Positions 44,975 through 52,869 of a stretch of DNA of 64,000 nt are shown here, in pieces. A program made the position numbers and the translations under genes. The stretch is taken from the NCBI RefSeq assembly GCF_009663145.1, contig NZ_VKHR01000014.1, positions 30,742 through 94,741 of the forward strand, in the 5' to 3' direction. Numbering within the stretch: position 1 is the first letter of the stretch; the number at the start of each line of letters is the position of its first letter. The notes beneath the pieces were generated by a model. The model ran no database searches. It saw nothing but the letters and a program-made list of their open reading frames with translations, and was not told where the DNA came from. This DNA is from Shewanella sp. TC10. GTDB lineage: Bacteria > Pseudomonadota > Gammaproteobacteria > Enterobacterales > Shewanellaceae.

Positions 44975-45889
44975 TTATCGATTCCAAATTGCTGGATCGC
45001 CAATCTTTTCGACTAAAAAATCTATAAAGACTCTCACCTTAGCACTTAAGGCATTAGCTTTAGGGTAAACCAACCAAATTGCCGTTTGATCGTCAATATG
45101 AAACTCCGGTAGTACATGAACTAAATCGCCTTGTTTAATTTCATGTGCAACACTCCAGTATGAGTTCATTGATATACCTGTTCCAGCTAAAGTTGCGATT
45201 TTCATGCTAGTACCATCATCACAACTTAGTCTTACCCTGGCATTTGATGGTGGAAAAACAGCGCTTTGACTTTCATCATTTCCAGAATGAGTCATTTTTC
45301 GCCCTTTAGCATCTTTAAAGACGATTAATTGGTGCTCCTCTAATGACTCAGGGGTTTGCGGAGAACCATATTTTGAAATGTAAGCTGGTGATGCACATAA
45401 AATCCTCTGATCATCAGCCAGTTTTCTCGCTCTTAAACCGCTATCTTTTACTTCAGTATTACGAAGCGCGAGATCAATACCATGCTCGATGACATTGACT
45501 TGTGTATCACTTAGCTTGAGCTCTAAATCTAACTCGGGATACATAATCAAAAACTCTGGTAATACTGGCAAAATATACAATTGCGCGAAGGTATTTGATG
45601 CCGTGAAACGTAATACCCCTTTTACTTCATTAACTTCAGTACCAATGGCTGCAATAGCTGCATCTTGTTGCACTAAAATTTCTCTCGCATAAGGTAAAAA
45701 ACCTTCACCTTCAGTAGACAAAGAAACCTTACGTGTTGAACGGTGTAATAAATCAGTACCTAGTTGGTTTTCAAGTTTTGATAATCTAGCTGATGCTATC
45801 GCAGGAGAAAGTCCTAATTTACGCCCCGCAGCGCTAATGCTTAATGACTCTGCGACTTTGACAAACAAACGTAAACTTTCTGTATCCAT
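44975..45889 (-). CDS. LysR-type transcription regulator, divergent from the enoyl-CoA hydratase gene
   Basis: The 304-residue protein has the LysR winged helix at the N-terminus ('SLRLFVKVAESLSISAAGRKLGLSPAIASARLSKLENQLGTDLLHRSTRKVSLSTEG') and the type-2 periplasmic-binding effector domain. It belongs to the D-malate/aromatic-type subgroup in which the second half contains 'LRLKLSDTQVNVIEHGIDLALR'. It is divergent from an enoyl-CoA hydratase/isomerase gene 250 bases away, so control of that gene is likely; the inducer is unknown. Confidence 0.9.
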   Translation of the reverse strand: MDTESLRLFVKVAESLSISAAGRKLGLSPAIASARLSKLENQLGTDLLHRSTRKVSLSTEGEGFLPYAREILVQQDAAIAAIGTEVNEVKGVLRFTASNTFAQLYILPVLPEFLIMYPELDLELKLSDTQVNVIEHGIDLALRNTEVKDSGLRARKLADDQRILCASPAYISKYGSPQTPESLEEHQLIVFKDAKGRKMTHSGNDESQSAVFPPSNARVRLSCDDGTSMKIATLAGTGISMNSYWSVAHEIKQGDLVHVLPEFHIDDQTAIWLVYPKANALSAKVRVFIDFLVEKIGDPAIWNR

Positions 45890-46140
45890 TTAAAATCATC
45901 CATTATCAATCTGTTATTTAATTTTTTTACTTATTATCTTTAAAAGTCTAATTCCGGCCAGTGTTAAACAAGCAATTAGAAGACCAATTTATACTAAATT
46001 AGTTAATAGAAATACTTAATTCTCTTTATCAAAAACCATCGTTCACTAATCTTTCGTTATGACCTACCTTTTAGCGATGTGAATAATACGTTAAATATTT
46101 ACATTCCAACTCATACTAGGACATAACAAGGACAACAACC

Positions 46141-46989
46141 ATGGAATATAAGAACTTTACAACCTTCAATGTCAAAACAGACAACGGGATTGCTTGGGTT
46201 ACGATTGATTTCCCACCTGTAAATGTCCAAGGACAAGAAATGCTGGCTGATCTCAACAGTTTAGCTTTGCGTTTAGAGCGCGATCGAGAAATAAAGGTTG
46301 TTGTTTTTCAATCAGCGCACCCAGAAATTTGGGTATGTCATTACGACACTAACCTGTTAAGAGACATGTCAAAAGATGCAGTCTCTCGTGACGAAGCAAA
46401 ACTACTCGATCTGCAATCAGTTTTGGAGCGCATTAGTCGTTTACCTCAGGCAACCATTGCAAAACTTGAAGGCTTTGCCCGTGGTGGTGGACATGAGTTT
46501 GCTTTAGCTTGTGATATGCGTTTTGCTGCCCGAGGAAAATACAAATTTATGCAGATGGAAGTCGGCATGGGCATATTACCTTGTGGCGGCGGTGCATCTC
46601 GTATGGCTCGCCAAGCTGGCTTAGGTCGTGCGCTTGAGATTATTTTAAGTGCGCGAGACTTTACAGCCGATGAAGCAGAAGCATACGGCACTATTAATAA
46701 AGCATTAGAGCCTGATGAAATTGGTGAGTATGTTGAAAACCTTGCACGCCGTATTGCATTATTTCCAGCAGAATCTATAAACGCTTGTAAACAAACCGTT
46801 TATGAGTCGATTGATAAACCAATTGAAGAAGCGTTAAAAGCCGAAGCTTATTGGTTATATCAAGCCACCAGTAAAACCTCTGCAATTACCCGTTTTACAT
46901 GGGCTGATGAGCAAGGTGCTCAGTTCGAAATAGATAATCAACGAAATTGGGAGCAACTAGTTGTTAATGTTCAAGAAGTTAATGATTAA
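46141..46989 (+). CDS. enoyl-CoA hydratase/isomerase family protein
   Basis: The 282-residue crotonase-fold protein shows 'IAWVTIDFPPVNVQGQEMLADL', 'LPQATIAKLEGFARGGGHEFALACDMRFAARGKYKFMQMEVGMGILPCGGGASRMARQAG' and 'ARDFTADEAEAYGTINKA'. The oxyanion-hole Gly residues are intact (ARGGGHEF), and the second catalytic position appears as Glu in 'MQMEVGMG'. The exact acyl-CoA cannot be told. It is transcribed alone, with AAGGA upstream and a LysR gene divergent, so it may belong to a small inducible degradation system whose other genes lie elsewhere. Confidence 0.88.
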   Translation: MEYKNFTTFNVKTDNGIAWVTIDFPPVNVQGQEMLADLNSLALRLERDREIKVVVFQSAHPEIWVCHYDTNLLRDMSKDAVSRDEAKLLDLQSVLERISRLPQATIAKLEGFARGGGHEFALACDMRFAARGKYKFMQMEVGMGILPCGGGASRMARQAGLGRALEIILSARDFTADEAEAYGTINKALEPDEIGEYVENLARRIALFPAESINACKQTVYESIDKPIEEALKAEAYWLYQATSKTSAITRFTWADEQGAQFEIDNQRNWEQLVVNVQEVND

Positions 46990-46994
46990 TGGTT

Positions 46995-47024
46995 AATGAT
47001 TAATGATTAAAGTCATTAATCATT
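46995..47024. repeat. AT-rich inverted repeat after the enoyl-CoA hydratase gene
   Basis: AATGATTAATGA and TCATTAATCATT form a perfect 12-bp stem separated by 6 bases; the left arm is itself part of a run of TTAATGAT repeats starting at 46978. It precedes the real terminator at 47033. Confidence 0.7.
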
Positions 47025-47032
47025 ATCTAATC

Positions 47033-47062
47033 AAAGGGTTTCAGTATGTCTGAAACCCTTTT
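47033..47062. terminator. terminator between the enoyl-CoA hydratase gene and the receptor remnant
   Basis: AAAGGGTTTCA and TGAAACCCTTT form an 11-bp stem around a 7-base loop between convergent sequences, with T residues following on the plus strand. Confidence 0.8.
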
Positions 47063-47090
47063 CATTTCATTGAAAAGTCACCTTGTGCTT

Positions 47091-47609
47091 TTACCAAAAG
47101 GTATAATCGAGTTTCACCCAAGCCGTTCTACCAGGTTCATTAACTTGGAACATAGGTTCGCTTCCTAGAATATCGTTACCTGCACCAGAGCGACTAACAT
47201 GTTCAGCGTAGGTAATATCAAATAAGTTATCTACCCCAAAGCTGACGAGCAAATCATCTTGTTTCCATGAACCGTTAACAGACAAGGTACCAAAACCGCT
47301 ACTTTCACCTAAATCCTGAGCGAAAATATTCCCTTGGCCAATGGCCACTCGATCTTGAGCTGCTACCATCCGCCAAAATAAGCCTGCAGTCCAACTTTTT
47401 GATTGGTAATTAACTGATATTCGTCCTTCCAGTGGAGAAATCTGTCCTAGTGGTGTGTTATCAGTATCATTATCGCCATGGCTATAACTGACAGTAGTTT
47501 GCGCCGACCATCGGTCATTAAAGGATACATTATGCCCTGTCACACGTTTGATTTTATTGGAGTATTCATTAGCTTTTAATTGTTTAGCTAAATTTAAGTC
47601 ATTTACACT
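47091..47609 (-). pseudogene. C-terminal fragment of a TonB-dependent (OprC-like copper) receptor
   Basis: About 173 codons of open frame encode the last strands of a TonB-dependent outer-membrane receptor: 'WSAQTTVSYSHGDNDTDNTPLGQISPLEGRISVNY', 'WTAGLFWRMVAAQDRVAIGQGNIFAQDLGESSGFGTLSV', 'GVDNLFDITYAEHVSRSGAG' and the final 'VNEPGRTAWVKLDYTFW'. The wording matches OprC-type copper receptors, which have about 650-700 residues. Everything upstream is missing, and a TAA (47612-47610) closes the frame, so only about a quarter is left. An internal GTG could start a 150-residue product, but it would have no plug domain or signal peptide. I treat it as a decayed gene. Confidence 0.85.
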
Positions 47610-47685
47610 TTACTTGTCACATCTGATTAACATGGGTAGGATCCTTTTTAAAAGTATTATTCAAGATTAAATAGGACTTAGCTAC

Positions 47686-48297
47686 ATGGAAAGTGGTACC
47701 GATACAAATAAAGGTCAAGGTGATCAGCAAAGCTTAACTGATATACAGCTCTCACTTGAGAAGATCATTCAGCATCAAACGCCAGATAAAAAACCTTGGT
47801 ATCAAAACCCTGAAATGATTGTTGCTTTCTCAGCATTAATTATCGGCATAGTGACGACATTCACATCAATTTATTCAGCTTCTGTCGATCGTGCGTATGC
47901 CCGTGCTTCAGTATGGCCTAGTGTCGAAATTGCTCGAGGTTATGGTTACGATTCATTTAAATATATTGTTTCTAACAATGGTACAGGACCTGCGGTCATC
48001 AAGTACGCGAAGGTAACACACGATAATAAATACCTATCCAAATGGAGTGAAATCGATGTATTCAAAGAAGTTACGCAATCTCACTTAGGTAAAACAGTAT
48101 TATCAGCGCAAAAAACGATTACGCCAGTGCTGTATAAAGGCAATAAAGTTGATGACATCTTAAAAACGGATAATTTAATTGCGATAGAGCTTTGCTACTG
48201 CTCTATTTACGATGAATGTTGGATAGTTAACCGAAATAACAATCCTGAATTGGTTAGTCACTGTGAGATTGCAAGTAGCCAGCGCTTTTCACAATAA
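47686..48297 (+). CDS. single-span membrane protein, function unknown
   Basis: The 203-residue protein has a polar N-terminus with Gln-rich sequence, one membrane helix ('MIVAFSALIIGIVTTFTSIYSA', about 47-68) and an extracytoplasmic or cytoplasmic domain of 130 residues with 'YIVSNNGTGPAVIKYAKV' and a Cys pair in 'ELCYCSIYDECW'. 'NNGTGPAVI' recurs in uncharacterised proteins that follow a membrane anchor. I do not recognise a characterised family. It stands alone, beside the receptor remnant. Confidence 0.65.
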   Translation: MESGTDTNKGQGDQQSLTDIQLSLEKIIQHQTPDKKPWYQNPEMIVAFSALIIGIVTTFTSIYSASVDRAYARASVWPSVEIARGYGYDSFKYIVSNNGTGPAVIKYAKVTHDNKYLSKWSEIDVFKEVTQSHLGKTVLSAQKTITPVLYKGNKVDDILKTDNLIAIELCYCSIYDECWIVNRNNNPELVSHCEIASSQRFSQ

Positions 48298-48390
48298 ACA
48301 AATTAGGTAAAAGCCCTTCCATTTGAGGCAGCGTTTAAAAGAGTTTTAAGAAGTCCATCACAATGATTATCCGCACGATGGGGAATTATT

Positions 48391-48426
48391 TGGTCATCTA
48401 TTTTATTTTTCTAAAATAGATGACCA
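48391..48426. repeat. perfect 15-bp inverted repeat
   Basis: TGGTCATCTATTTTA and TAAAATAGATGACCA are separated by six bases, all perfectly paired. It overlaps the 3' end of the micro-ORF. No sufficient T run flanks it, so a simple terminator is not the best reading. Confidence 0.8.
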
Positions 48427-48552
48427 GGCAACCATTATTGATATACCAGTAAACACAGGCATCAAGTAATACCAAATAACCCCATCCCAAGTGAATGTGA
48501 CAGTTTCAGATAACCTATTTTTTCTCGCTGAATTGGCTAAGTAATTTTTCAT
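48403..48552 (-). CDS. possible 49-residue membrane micro-protein
   Basis: The frame reads MKNYLANSARKNRLSETVTF, then TWDGVIWYYLMPVFTGISIM and VAWSSILEK. A basic start followed by one hydrophobic helix is plausible for a small membrane protein, but there is no clear ribosome site and no homologue known to me. It could be a remnant or a chance frame; conservation would decide. Confidence 0.3.
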   Translation of the reverse strand: MKNYLANSARKNRLSETVTFTWDGVIWYYLMPVFTGISIMVAWSSILEK

Positions 48553-48718
48553 AATCAGCTGCAGTAACCTTGGTTTTTACGATTCTTTAGGTGCGACATT
48601 TACTTAAACTGAACAAAAATCAGGCACATTCATATGTCCGGTCATCGTTATATATTTAAGAATTAAGCAACATGAACTAAACAAACACAGTTATGTTGCT
48701 CTAGAAGAGTTTCTGACG

Positions 48719-49123
48719 TTATAGCTTGGCGTAATGAACACACTGATTTTGCACTGCTGTTTGTTTAAGTAGTTGAGTGAATTGTGCTTTGCCGGCACTT
48801 CTCTCATCTTTAAGTAATTTTTCCATGTGCTGTGCTTGTGACACCACTTGCTCCATCGCTGTTTGTCTTGCTTGATTTTCAGATTGACCTGTTAACACTA
48901 ATTGGTCCACAAGATTTGAATAGTTCTCGTATACCAATCCTTTATAAAAATCTGCTTCAGTCGCCAATGGGGTATGAGAATAGATAATCGAGCAGCTCAC
49001 TGCTGTTTCAATATTAGCTCGAGATTGGTCGATTTGTATCACAACCGACTGTTGAGTTGAATAACTGGCATTTGCAGCCACTGAGAAGAAAGCAAACATA
49101 GCGACCATCATTAACTTTTTCAT
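48719..49123 (-). CDS. exported protein of unknown function
   Basis: The 134-residue protein has a typical signal peptide (MKKLMMVAMFAFFSVAANASYS, cleavage after Ala-Ser or nearby) and a mature helical domain with two Cys ('VSCSIIYSH' and 'QNCQCVHYAKL' region, the latter reading NQCVHYAKL), perhaps disulfide-linked. Glu/Gln-rich helices ('ENQARQTAMEQVVSQAQHMEKLLKDERSAGKAQFTQLL') suggest a compact helical protein. Family unknown to me. It is divergent from umuDC and separated from it by about 370 bases. Confidence 0.65.
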   Translation of the reverse strand: MKKLMMVAMFAFFSVAANASYSTQQSVVIQIDQSRANIETAVSCSIIYSHTPLATEADFYKGLVYENYSNLVDQLVLTGQSENQARQTAMEQVVSQAQHMEKLLKDERSAGKAQFTQLLKQTAVQNQCVHYAKL

Positions 49124-49434
49124 ATTGATATTCCTTTTATGCCGATTCTTTTAAGCGTGTTTGTTGTTTATTGCTCAATATTACTCGCTCGCACCTTCAA
49201 TTAGTTACCTAAACGCGCCAAGTACTTTTAAAGGCTCACTGTTTGATCTAGATGTCTGTCGTTTCGATTTCGATTCACTTAATTGATAACTATTTTATCT
49301 ACTCATGCTAAACCTAAGCTGAACAACTGATTAACTTCTTCAATTCACGATGGTTCTTTTTAAAAAGCCTTCACTCTCCCTTCGAACAAATAATCGACAA
49401 ATTGTTCAAATCGAATACAAATAAACGGAAATTA
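49124..49434. other. intergenic region between the exported-protein gene and umuDC
   Basis: Over 300 bases with no reading frame I can support. The region is AT-rich; near 49383-49408 GAACAA and TTGTTC form a loose inverted repeat. It must contain the promoter of the exported-protein gene, but no consensus pair stands out. Confidence 0.4.
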
Positions 49435-49479
49435 TTGCCAATTTTACGGGGAGGACTATAATACTGTATAAATATACAG
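49435..49479 (+). promoter_or_regulatory. LexA-controlled promoter of umuDC
   Basis: TTGCCA (49435-49440) and TATAAT (49457-49462) are spaced by 16 bases, and a near-consensus LexA box CTGTATAAATATACAG (49464-49479) follows the -10 by one base. LexA bound there would block transcription until DNA damage. Confidence 0.92.
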
Positions 49480-49500
49480 TTATTTTAAGATGTGAAATTT

Positions 49501-49908
49501 ATGAACGTTATTCCCATTTTTGCTAGCGCTGGGATCACCGGGTTTGAATCCCCTGCTGCAGAATATCGACAACTACCACTCAGTTTAGATGAGCTGTTAA
49601 TTGAGCATCCAAGCGCCACCTTTATTGGTCAAGCCAGTGGCGACTCAATGGAGAAAATAGGCATCTTTGATAAAGACATTTTAATTGTCGATCGTCATGT
49701 CAGCGTTGAAAATCATGATGTGATCGTGGCTAATTACAACGGCAACTTCGTCTGTAAGCTGATTGATACCAAGCGCCGATTACTGTTGTCAGCTAATGAT
49801 CATCACAATAGCGTGTTAATCCAGGAGCACGACAACTTTAGTGTTGAAGGGGTGGTGATCCGCTCTATCCGCTGTCATCGTCAAAGTCCTATTCTTTCTG
49901 GTAATTAA
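49501..49908 (+). CDS. umuD: UmuD, self-cleaving subunit of DNA polymerase V
   Basis: UmuD is processed by RecA-stimulated self-cleavage to UmuD', which joins UmuC in error-prone polymerase V. The LexA-like Ser-Lys dyad is visible: Ser49 in 'QASGDSMEKIGI' and Lys86 in 'NFVCKLID'. The expected cleavage site is Ala10-Gly11 in 'FASAGITGFESPAAEY'. The open frame begins nine bases upstream at a GTG, but ATG 49501 matches the family length better (135 residues). It ends three bases before umuC and follows a LexA-box promoter. Confidence 0.94.
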   Translation: MNVIPIFASAGITGFESPAAEYRQLPLSLDELLIEHPSATFIGQASGDSMEKIGIFDKDILIVDRHVSVENHDVIVANYNGNFVCKLIDTKRRLLLSANDHHNSVLIQEHDNFSVEGVVIRSIRCHRQSPILSGN

Positions 49909-49911
49909 TTG

Positions 49912-51168
49912 ATGTATGCCTTAGTTGATGCCAATTCTTTTTATTGTAGTGCCGAGCAAGTCTTTAGGCCTGAATGGCGTGGCCGCCCTATTGTTGTACT
50001 CTCCAATAATGATGGTTGTATTGTTGCCGCCAACCGACAAGCGAAAGCATTAGGCATTGGTAAGTTCGGCCCTTACTTTGAAGTCAAAGACTTGTGTAGC
50101 AAGCTGGGGGTGATTGCTCTGTCATCTAACTATGAATTGTATGGTTCGCTTTCTAGCAGCATGATGGAGATCATTGGCCGATTTGCGCCAGAACAACACA
50201 TCTATTCAATTGATGAATCTTTTCTATCTTTCAAACAAAGCTACCCTGCTATACCTTGTTTATTAACCCATGCTGCTCGCATTCGCCGCGCGGTATGGAA
50301 AGAAACTCGCTTACCTGTTTGTGTTGGTATTGGTGAAACGCTCACCCTAGCTAAAGTCGCAAACCATGCGGCTAAAAAGCTGAGTGGTTATAATGGCGTT
50401 TGTTATATTGATTCAGTTCAACAACGGCAAAATATTCTCGCTAGCATGAAAGTCACCGATGTATGGGGAATTGGTTCTCGTATAGGCAAAAAGTTACAAC
50501 TCATGGGCATTAATGATGCACTTGCTTTGTCCAAACTCAAACCAGGACTGGCTCGAAAAAGCTTTAGTATTGAAATAGAACGCACAGTACGTGAACTCAA
50601 TGGTGAAGAGTGTAAGGGCTGGGACAGTGCTCGAGCAGATAAACAGCAAATCTTTTCGACTCGTAGTGTCGGTGAACGCATTACAGACAAAGAGGCATTA
50701 CTACAAGCCTTAAGTAAGCATGCTGGGATTGCAGCAGCGAAAGCACGCAAACAAGGCTCTGCTGCAAGTAGCTTACTTATTTTTGCCAGAAACTCCCCCT
50801 ATGATGAACAGCCCAGCGGTTTTAAGTATCACTACCGCTGCGCGACGCCTACCAACGACAGTTTTGAACTCATCAGTCATGCTACAAGCATTGGAAGCCA
50901 ACTGTTTAACCCCTCTACTCGTTATTATAAAATCGGCATCGGGCTGGTGGACTTATGTCCTGTACAACATTTACAAGGAGACTTGTTCACGCCGCCTAAA
51001 GATCCTGCGCTGATGCAAGTTTGCGATACGCTCAACCAACGCTACGGTACTGACTCTGTGTTTGTTGCTGCACAAGGTATTAGCGGAAAATGGCATATGC
51101 GCCGAGAATTACTCACGCCGCAATACACCACTTGTTGGCAAGATATCCCTCAAGTCAGTTGCCGTTAA
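49912..51168 (+). CDS. umuC: UmuC, catalytic subunit of DNA polymerase V
   Basis: UmuC is a Y-family polymerase that copies damaged DNA. It has 'YALVDANSFYCSAEQVFRPEWRGRPIVVLSNNDGCIVAANRQAKALGI', the metal-binding 'YSIDESFLSF', 'VGIGETLTLAKVANHAAKKL' and 'VTDVWGIGSRIGKKLQLMGI' (helix-hairpin-helix). 'RTVRELNGE' and the C-terminal 'RREL-TPQYTT' end follow. At 418 residues it is full length. The frame opens with TTG at 49909, but ATG 49912 is the family start. It is co-transcribed with umuD under LexA control. Confidence 0.96.
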   Translation: MYALVDANSFYCSAEQVFRPEWRGRPIVVLSNNDGCIVAANRQAKALGIGKFGPYFEVKDLCSKLGVIALSSNYELYGSLSSSMMEIIGRFAPEQHIYSIDESFLSFKQSYPAIPCLLTHAARIRRAVWKETRLPVCVGIGETLTLAKVANHAAKKLSGYNGVCYIDSVQQRQNILASMKVTDVWGIGSRIGKKLQLMGINDALALSKLKPGLARKSFSIEIERTVRELNGEECKGWDSARADKQQIFSTRSVGERITDKEALLQALSKHAGIAAAKARKQGSAASSLLIFARNSPYDEQPSGFKYHYRCATPTNDSFELISHATSIGSQLFNPSTRYYKIGIGLVDLCPVQHLQGDLFTPPKDPALMQVCDTLNQRYGTDSVFVAAQGISGKWHMRRELLTPQYTTCWQDIPQVSCR

Positions 51169-51459
51169 AATAAAGCGCTTACGCATTAATTCGCTGTAAT
51201 AGCTCAGTAAGCGTTGTTCAAGCTTCAGCGACTCAATCGCATCTATTTAACCTACAGTCATTTGAACAACAATCTTTTAATCAACGTGACTCATAAGCAG
51301 TCACTCAATAAACAGTGTCTTGACCTTATATCGCCCATTTTGTACCGATGAACGACTTGTGCACAGCAACACAAACAGTGCTTTAGCAACACAAAAAAAC
51401 AACAACTAAGCAACGTGAAATACACGTATTTGGGGTTTTACAAGCTAATATCAGCATAA
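51169..51459. other. intergenic region between umuC and the YgjV-like gene
   Basis: About 290 bases with no supportable gene. An AGCAACACAAA motif is repeated at about 51366-51396, and GTGACT/AGTCAC form a short inverted repeat near 51288-51306. Neither has an obvious role. It must hold the promoter of the following membrane protein gene. Confidence 0.35.
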
Positions 51460-52149
51460 TTGAATAAACCTCGACTGGATCATTGTTTTAGCGGCGAAAA
51501 TATAGACAATACGCACCTTCAAATTTTTATCGGATTACTGTGCGTGCCTGAGTTTGCTTTAAATCAGTTATTTTTTATCCAAGCAATTGGATTTGTGTCA
51601 ATGGCTATAGGTTGGTGGGCAAATAGCCAACAGCAAGACTGCAAATTTATTCATGGCAATATGGTAGCTGCAATACTTACTGCTGTTCACTTAGGCCTAT
51701 TAGGCAGTTTTTTAGGCATGGCGAATCAACTGGTTAATGTTATCCGCTTTCGTTGCTGTCAAAGCCTCAATAAAGATGATTCAATTAACTTATCCCCTTT
51801 ACTCCTGACTATGCTGTTTAGCGGTGTTGCAATACTACAGGGGTTTATGTGGGCTGAACATTGGAGTGAATGGTGTGCTGTCATGGCTGCTGTCGTCATG
51901 AGTGTTAGCTTATTTTACTTTGCAGGCAGCCAGTTAAGACTCGCTATGATAGCCAGTAACGCACTAAATCTTATGTTATCAATATATTTGATGTCATGGT
52001 CAGGAATACTCTACCAAGTAATGACGATAATAATTTTATCTCAAGGCCTGATTCAGCAGTATTTACAAAGCAAATCCTATTTCGAAACTAATAGTATCGA
52101 AACGAATAGCATCGAAGCGAATAATGACAGTGTTGAGCTGGTAAAGTAG
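51460..52149 (+). CDS. YgjV-family inner membrane protein
   Basis: The protein has about five or six membrane helices; the first is 'QLFFIQAIGFVSMAIGWWANSQQQD', which matches the opening of YgjV-like ('imp'-type) proteins, and 'QLVNVIRFRCC' is another family feature. The function is unknown. The open frame starts with TTG 51460, but the first 28 residues are not typical, and GTG 51544 (MPEFALNQLFF) fits family length better. The C-terminus has a small in-frame repeat of ETNSI units (FETNSI-ETNSI-EANND) coded by 15-bp repeats. It stands alone. Confidence 0.7.
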   Translation: MNKPRLDHCFSGENIDNTHLQIFIGLLCVPEFALNQLFFIQAIGFVSMAIGWWANSQQQDCKFIHGNMVAAILTAVHLGLLGSFLGMANQLVNVIRFRCCQSLNKDDSINLSPLLLTMLFSGVAILQGFMWAEHWSEWCAVMAAVVMSVSLFYFAGSQLRLAMIASNALNLMLSIYLMSWSGILYQVMTIIILSQGLIQQYLQSKSYFETNSIETNSIEANNDSVELVK

Positions 52150-52226
52150 ATAGAGAGTGGATTGAGTGTAAATGCTTAACTTACGCAGATATCCACCATT
52201 ACTGCTCAATACTAAAAATTAAATAC

Positions 52227-52281
52227 TTAAACCCAATTAATTAAACTCAATTACTTAAGCCCAATTACTTAAGCTCAGTAC
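52227..52281. repeat. four 14-bp tandem units
   Basis: TTAAACCCAATTAA, TTAAACTCAATTAC, TTAAGCCCAATTAC and TTAAGCTCAGTAC (the last one base short) follow one another directly. Confidence 0.8.
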
Positions 52282-52363
52282 AAAACACCAGCATTCCCCT
52301 ATCTCCAGCTCTTATCGTTAAAATCATATCGCTGCTTTTAAAGCAGCTAATTAATGCGTATTG

Positions 52364-52405
52364 TAAGCAGCCAAAGTTAAGCAACCAGAGTTAAGCAGCC
52401 AGTGT
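52364..52405. repeat. three 14-bp tandem units
   Basis: TAAGCAGCCAAAGT, TAAGCAACCAGAGT and TAAGCAGCCAGTGT are directly adjacent. This array has the same period as the one 100 bases earlier but a different sequence. Confidence 0.8.
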
Positions 52406-52492
52406 GATGTTCAATTAGGTTGGTTCAAAAGCATAAATGAATCATAGAAAACAATTTCATGCACGACTTTAACAAGGACACAGGAGTTTTAA

Positions 52493-52828
52493 ATGCCACA
52501 TTGTATTATTGAGCACTCGACAGAAATTGATGGAAATCTGCTCGTACCGTTAGTTCACCGAGGTGCGTTAACTTCAAACTTATTTGACCCACAAGGCAGT
52601 GATATTAAGGTAAGAGCCATCGCTTATTCACATTACCAAACCGGTGCAGTTGATATCAATTTTATCCACGTTACCTTAAAGATCCTTTCTGGACGTGATG
52701 TTGAGCAAAAATCAAAACTCACTCAATTAGTACTCGCGCAATTGAAGACCTTATCAATAAAGGATTGTTCTATTTCAGTCGAAGTTGATGATATAGACAG
52801 AGAAAGCTACGCCAAAGTCGTTGTGTAG
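52493..52828 (+). CDS. 5-carboxymethyl-2-hydroxymuconate delta-isomerase family protein
   Basis: The 111-residue protein starts with Pro after the initiator Met ('PHCIIEHSTEI'), as in the tautomerase superfamily, where Pro1 is the catalytic base. It continues with the CHMI features 'LVHRGALTSNLF', 'IKVRAIAYSHYQTG', 'FIHVTLKILSGRD' and 'CSISVEVDDIDRESYAK'. The reference enzyme isomerises a homoprotocatechuate breakdown product. No other hpa gene is nearby, so the real substrate may differ. GGAG lies eight bases before the ATG. It precedes a lipoprotein gene by about 40 bases and could share its transcript. Confidence 0.9.
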   Translation: MPHCIIEHSTEIDGNLLVPLVHRGALTSNLFDPQGSDIKVRAIAYSHYQTGAVDINFIHVTLKILSGRDVEQKSKLTQLVLAQLKTLSIKDCSISVEVDDIDRESYAKVVV

Positions 52829-52869
52829 GCATAATAACGACATAAACTAATTTGTAAGGATACAATGAA

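Larger units (their letters stand above)
48298..48718. other. intergenic region with a 15-bp inverted repeat and a possible micro-ORF
   Basis: No gene of normal length lies in these 421 bases. They contain a perfect 15-bp inverted repeat (48391-48426) and a 49-codon minus-strand frame (48403-48552), both listed separately. The rest shows no other structure I can support. Confidence 0.5.
52150..52492. other. intergenic region with two 14-bp tandem arrays
   Basis: There is no gene in these 343 bases. Two arrays of 14-bp units occupy part of it (listed separately), with a GCTGCTTTTAAAGCAGC inverted repeat at about 52331-52347 between them. The 3' end holds the leader of the isomerase gene. Confidence 0.5.

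Noticed and set aside
51365..51396. AGCAACACAAA direct repeat as a binding site pair
   Set aside because: Only two copies with imperfect spacing; not distinguishable from chance in AT-rich DNA.
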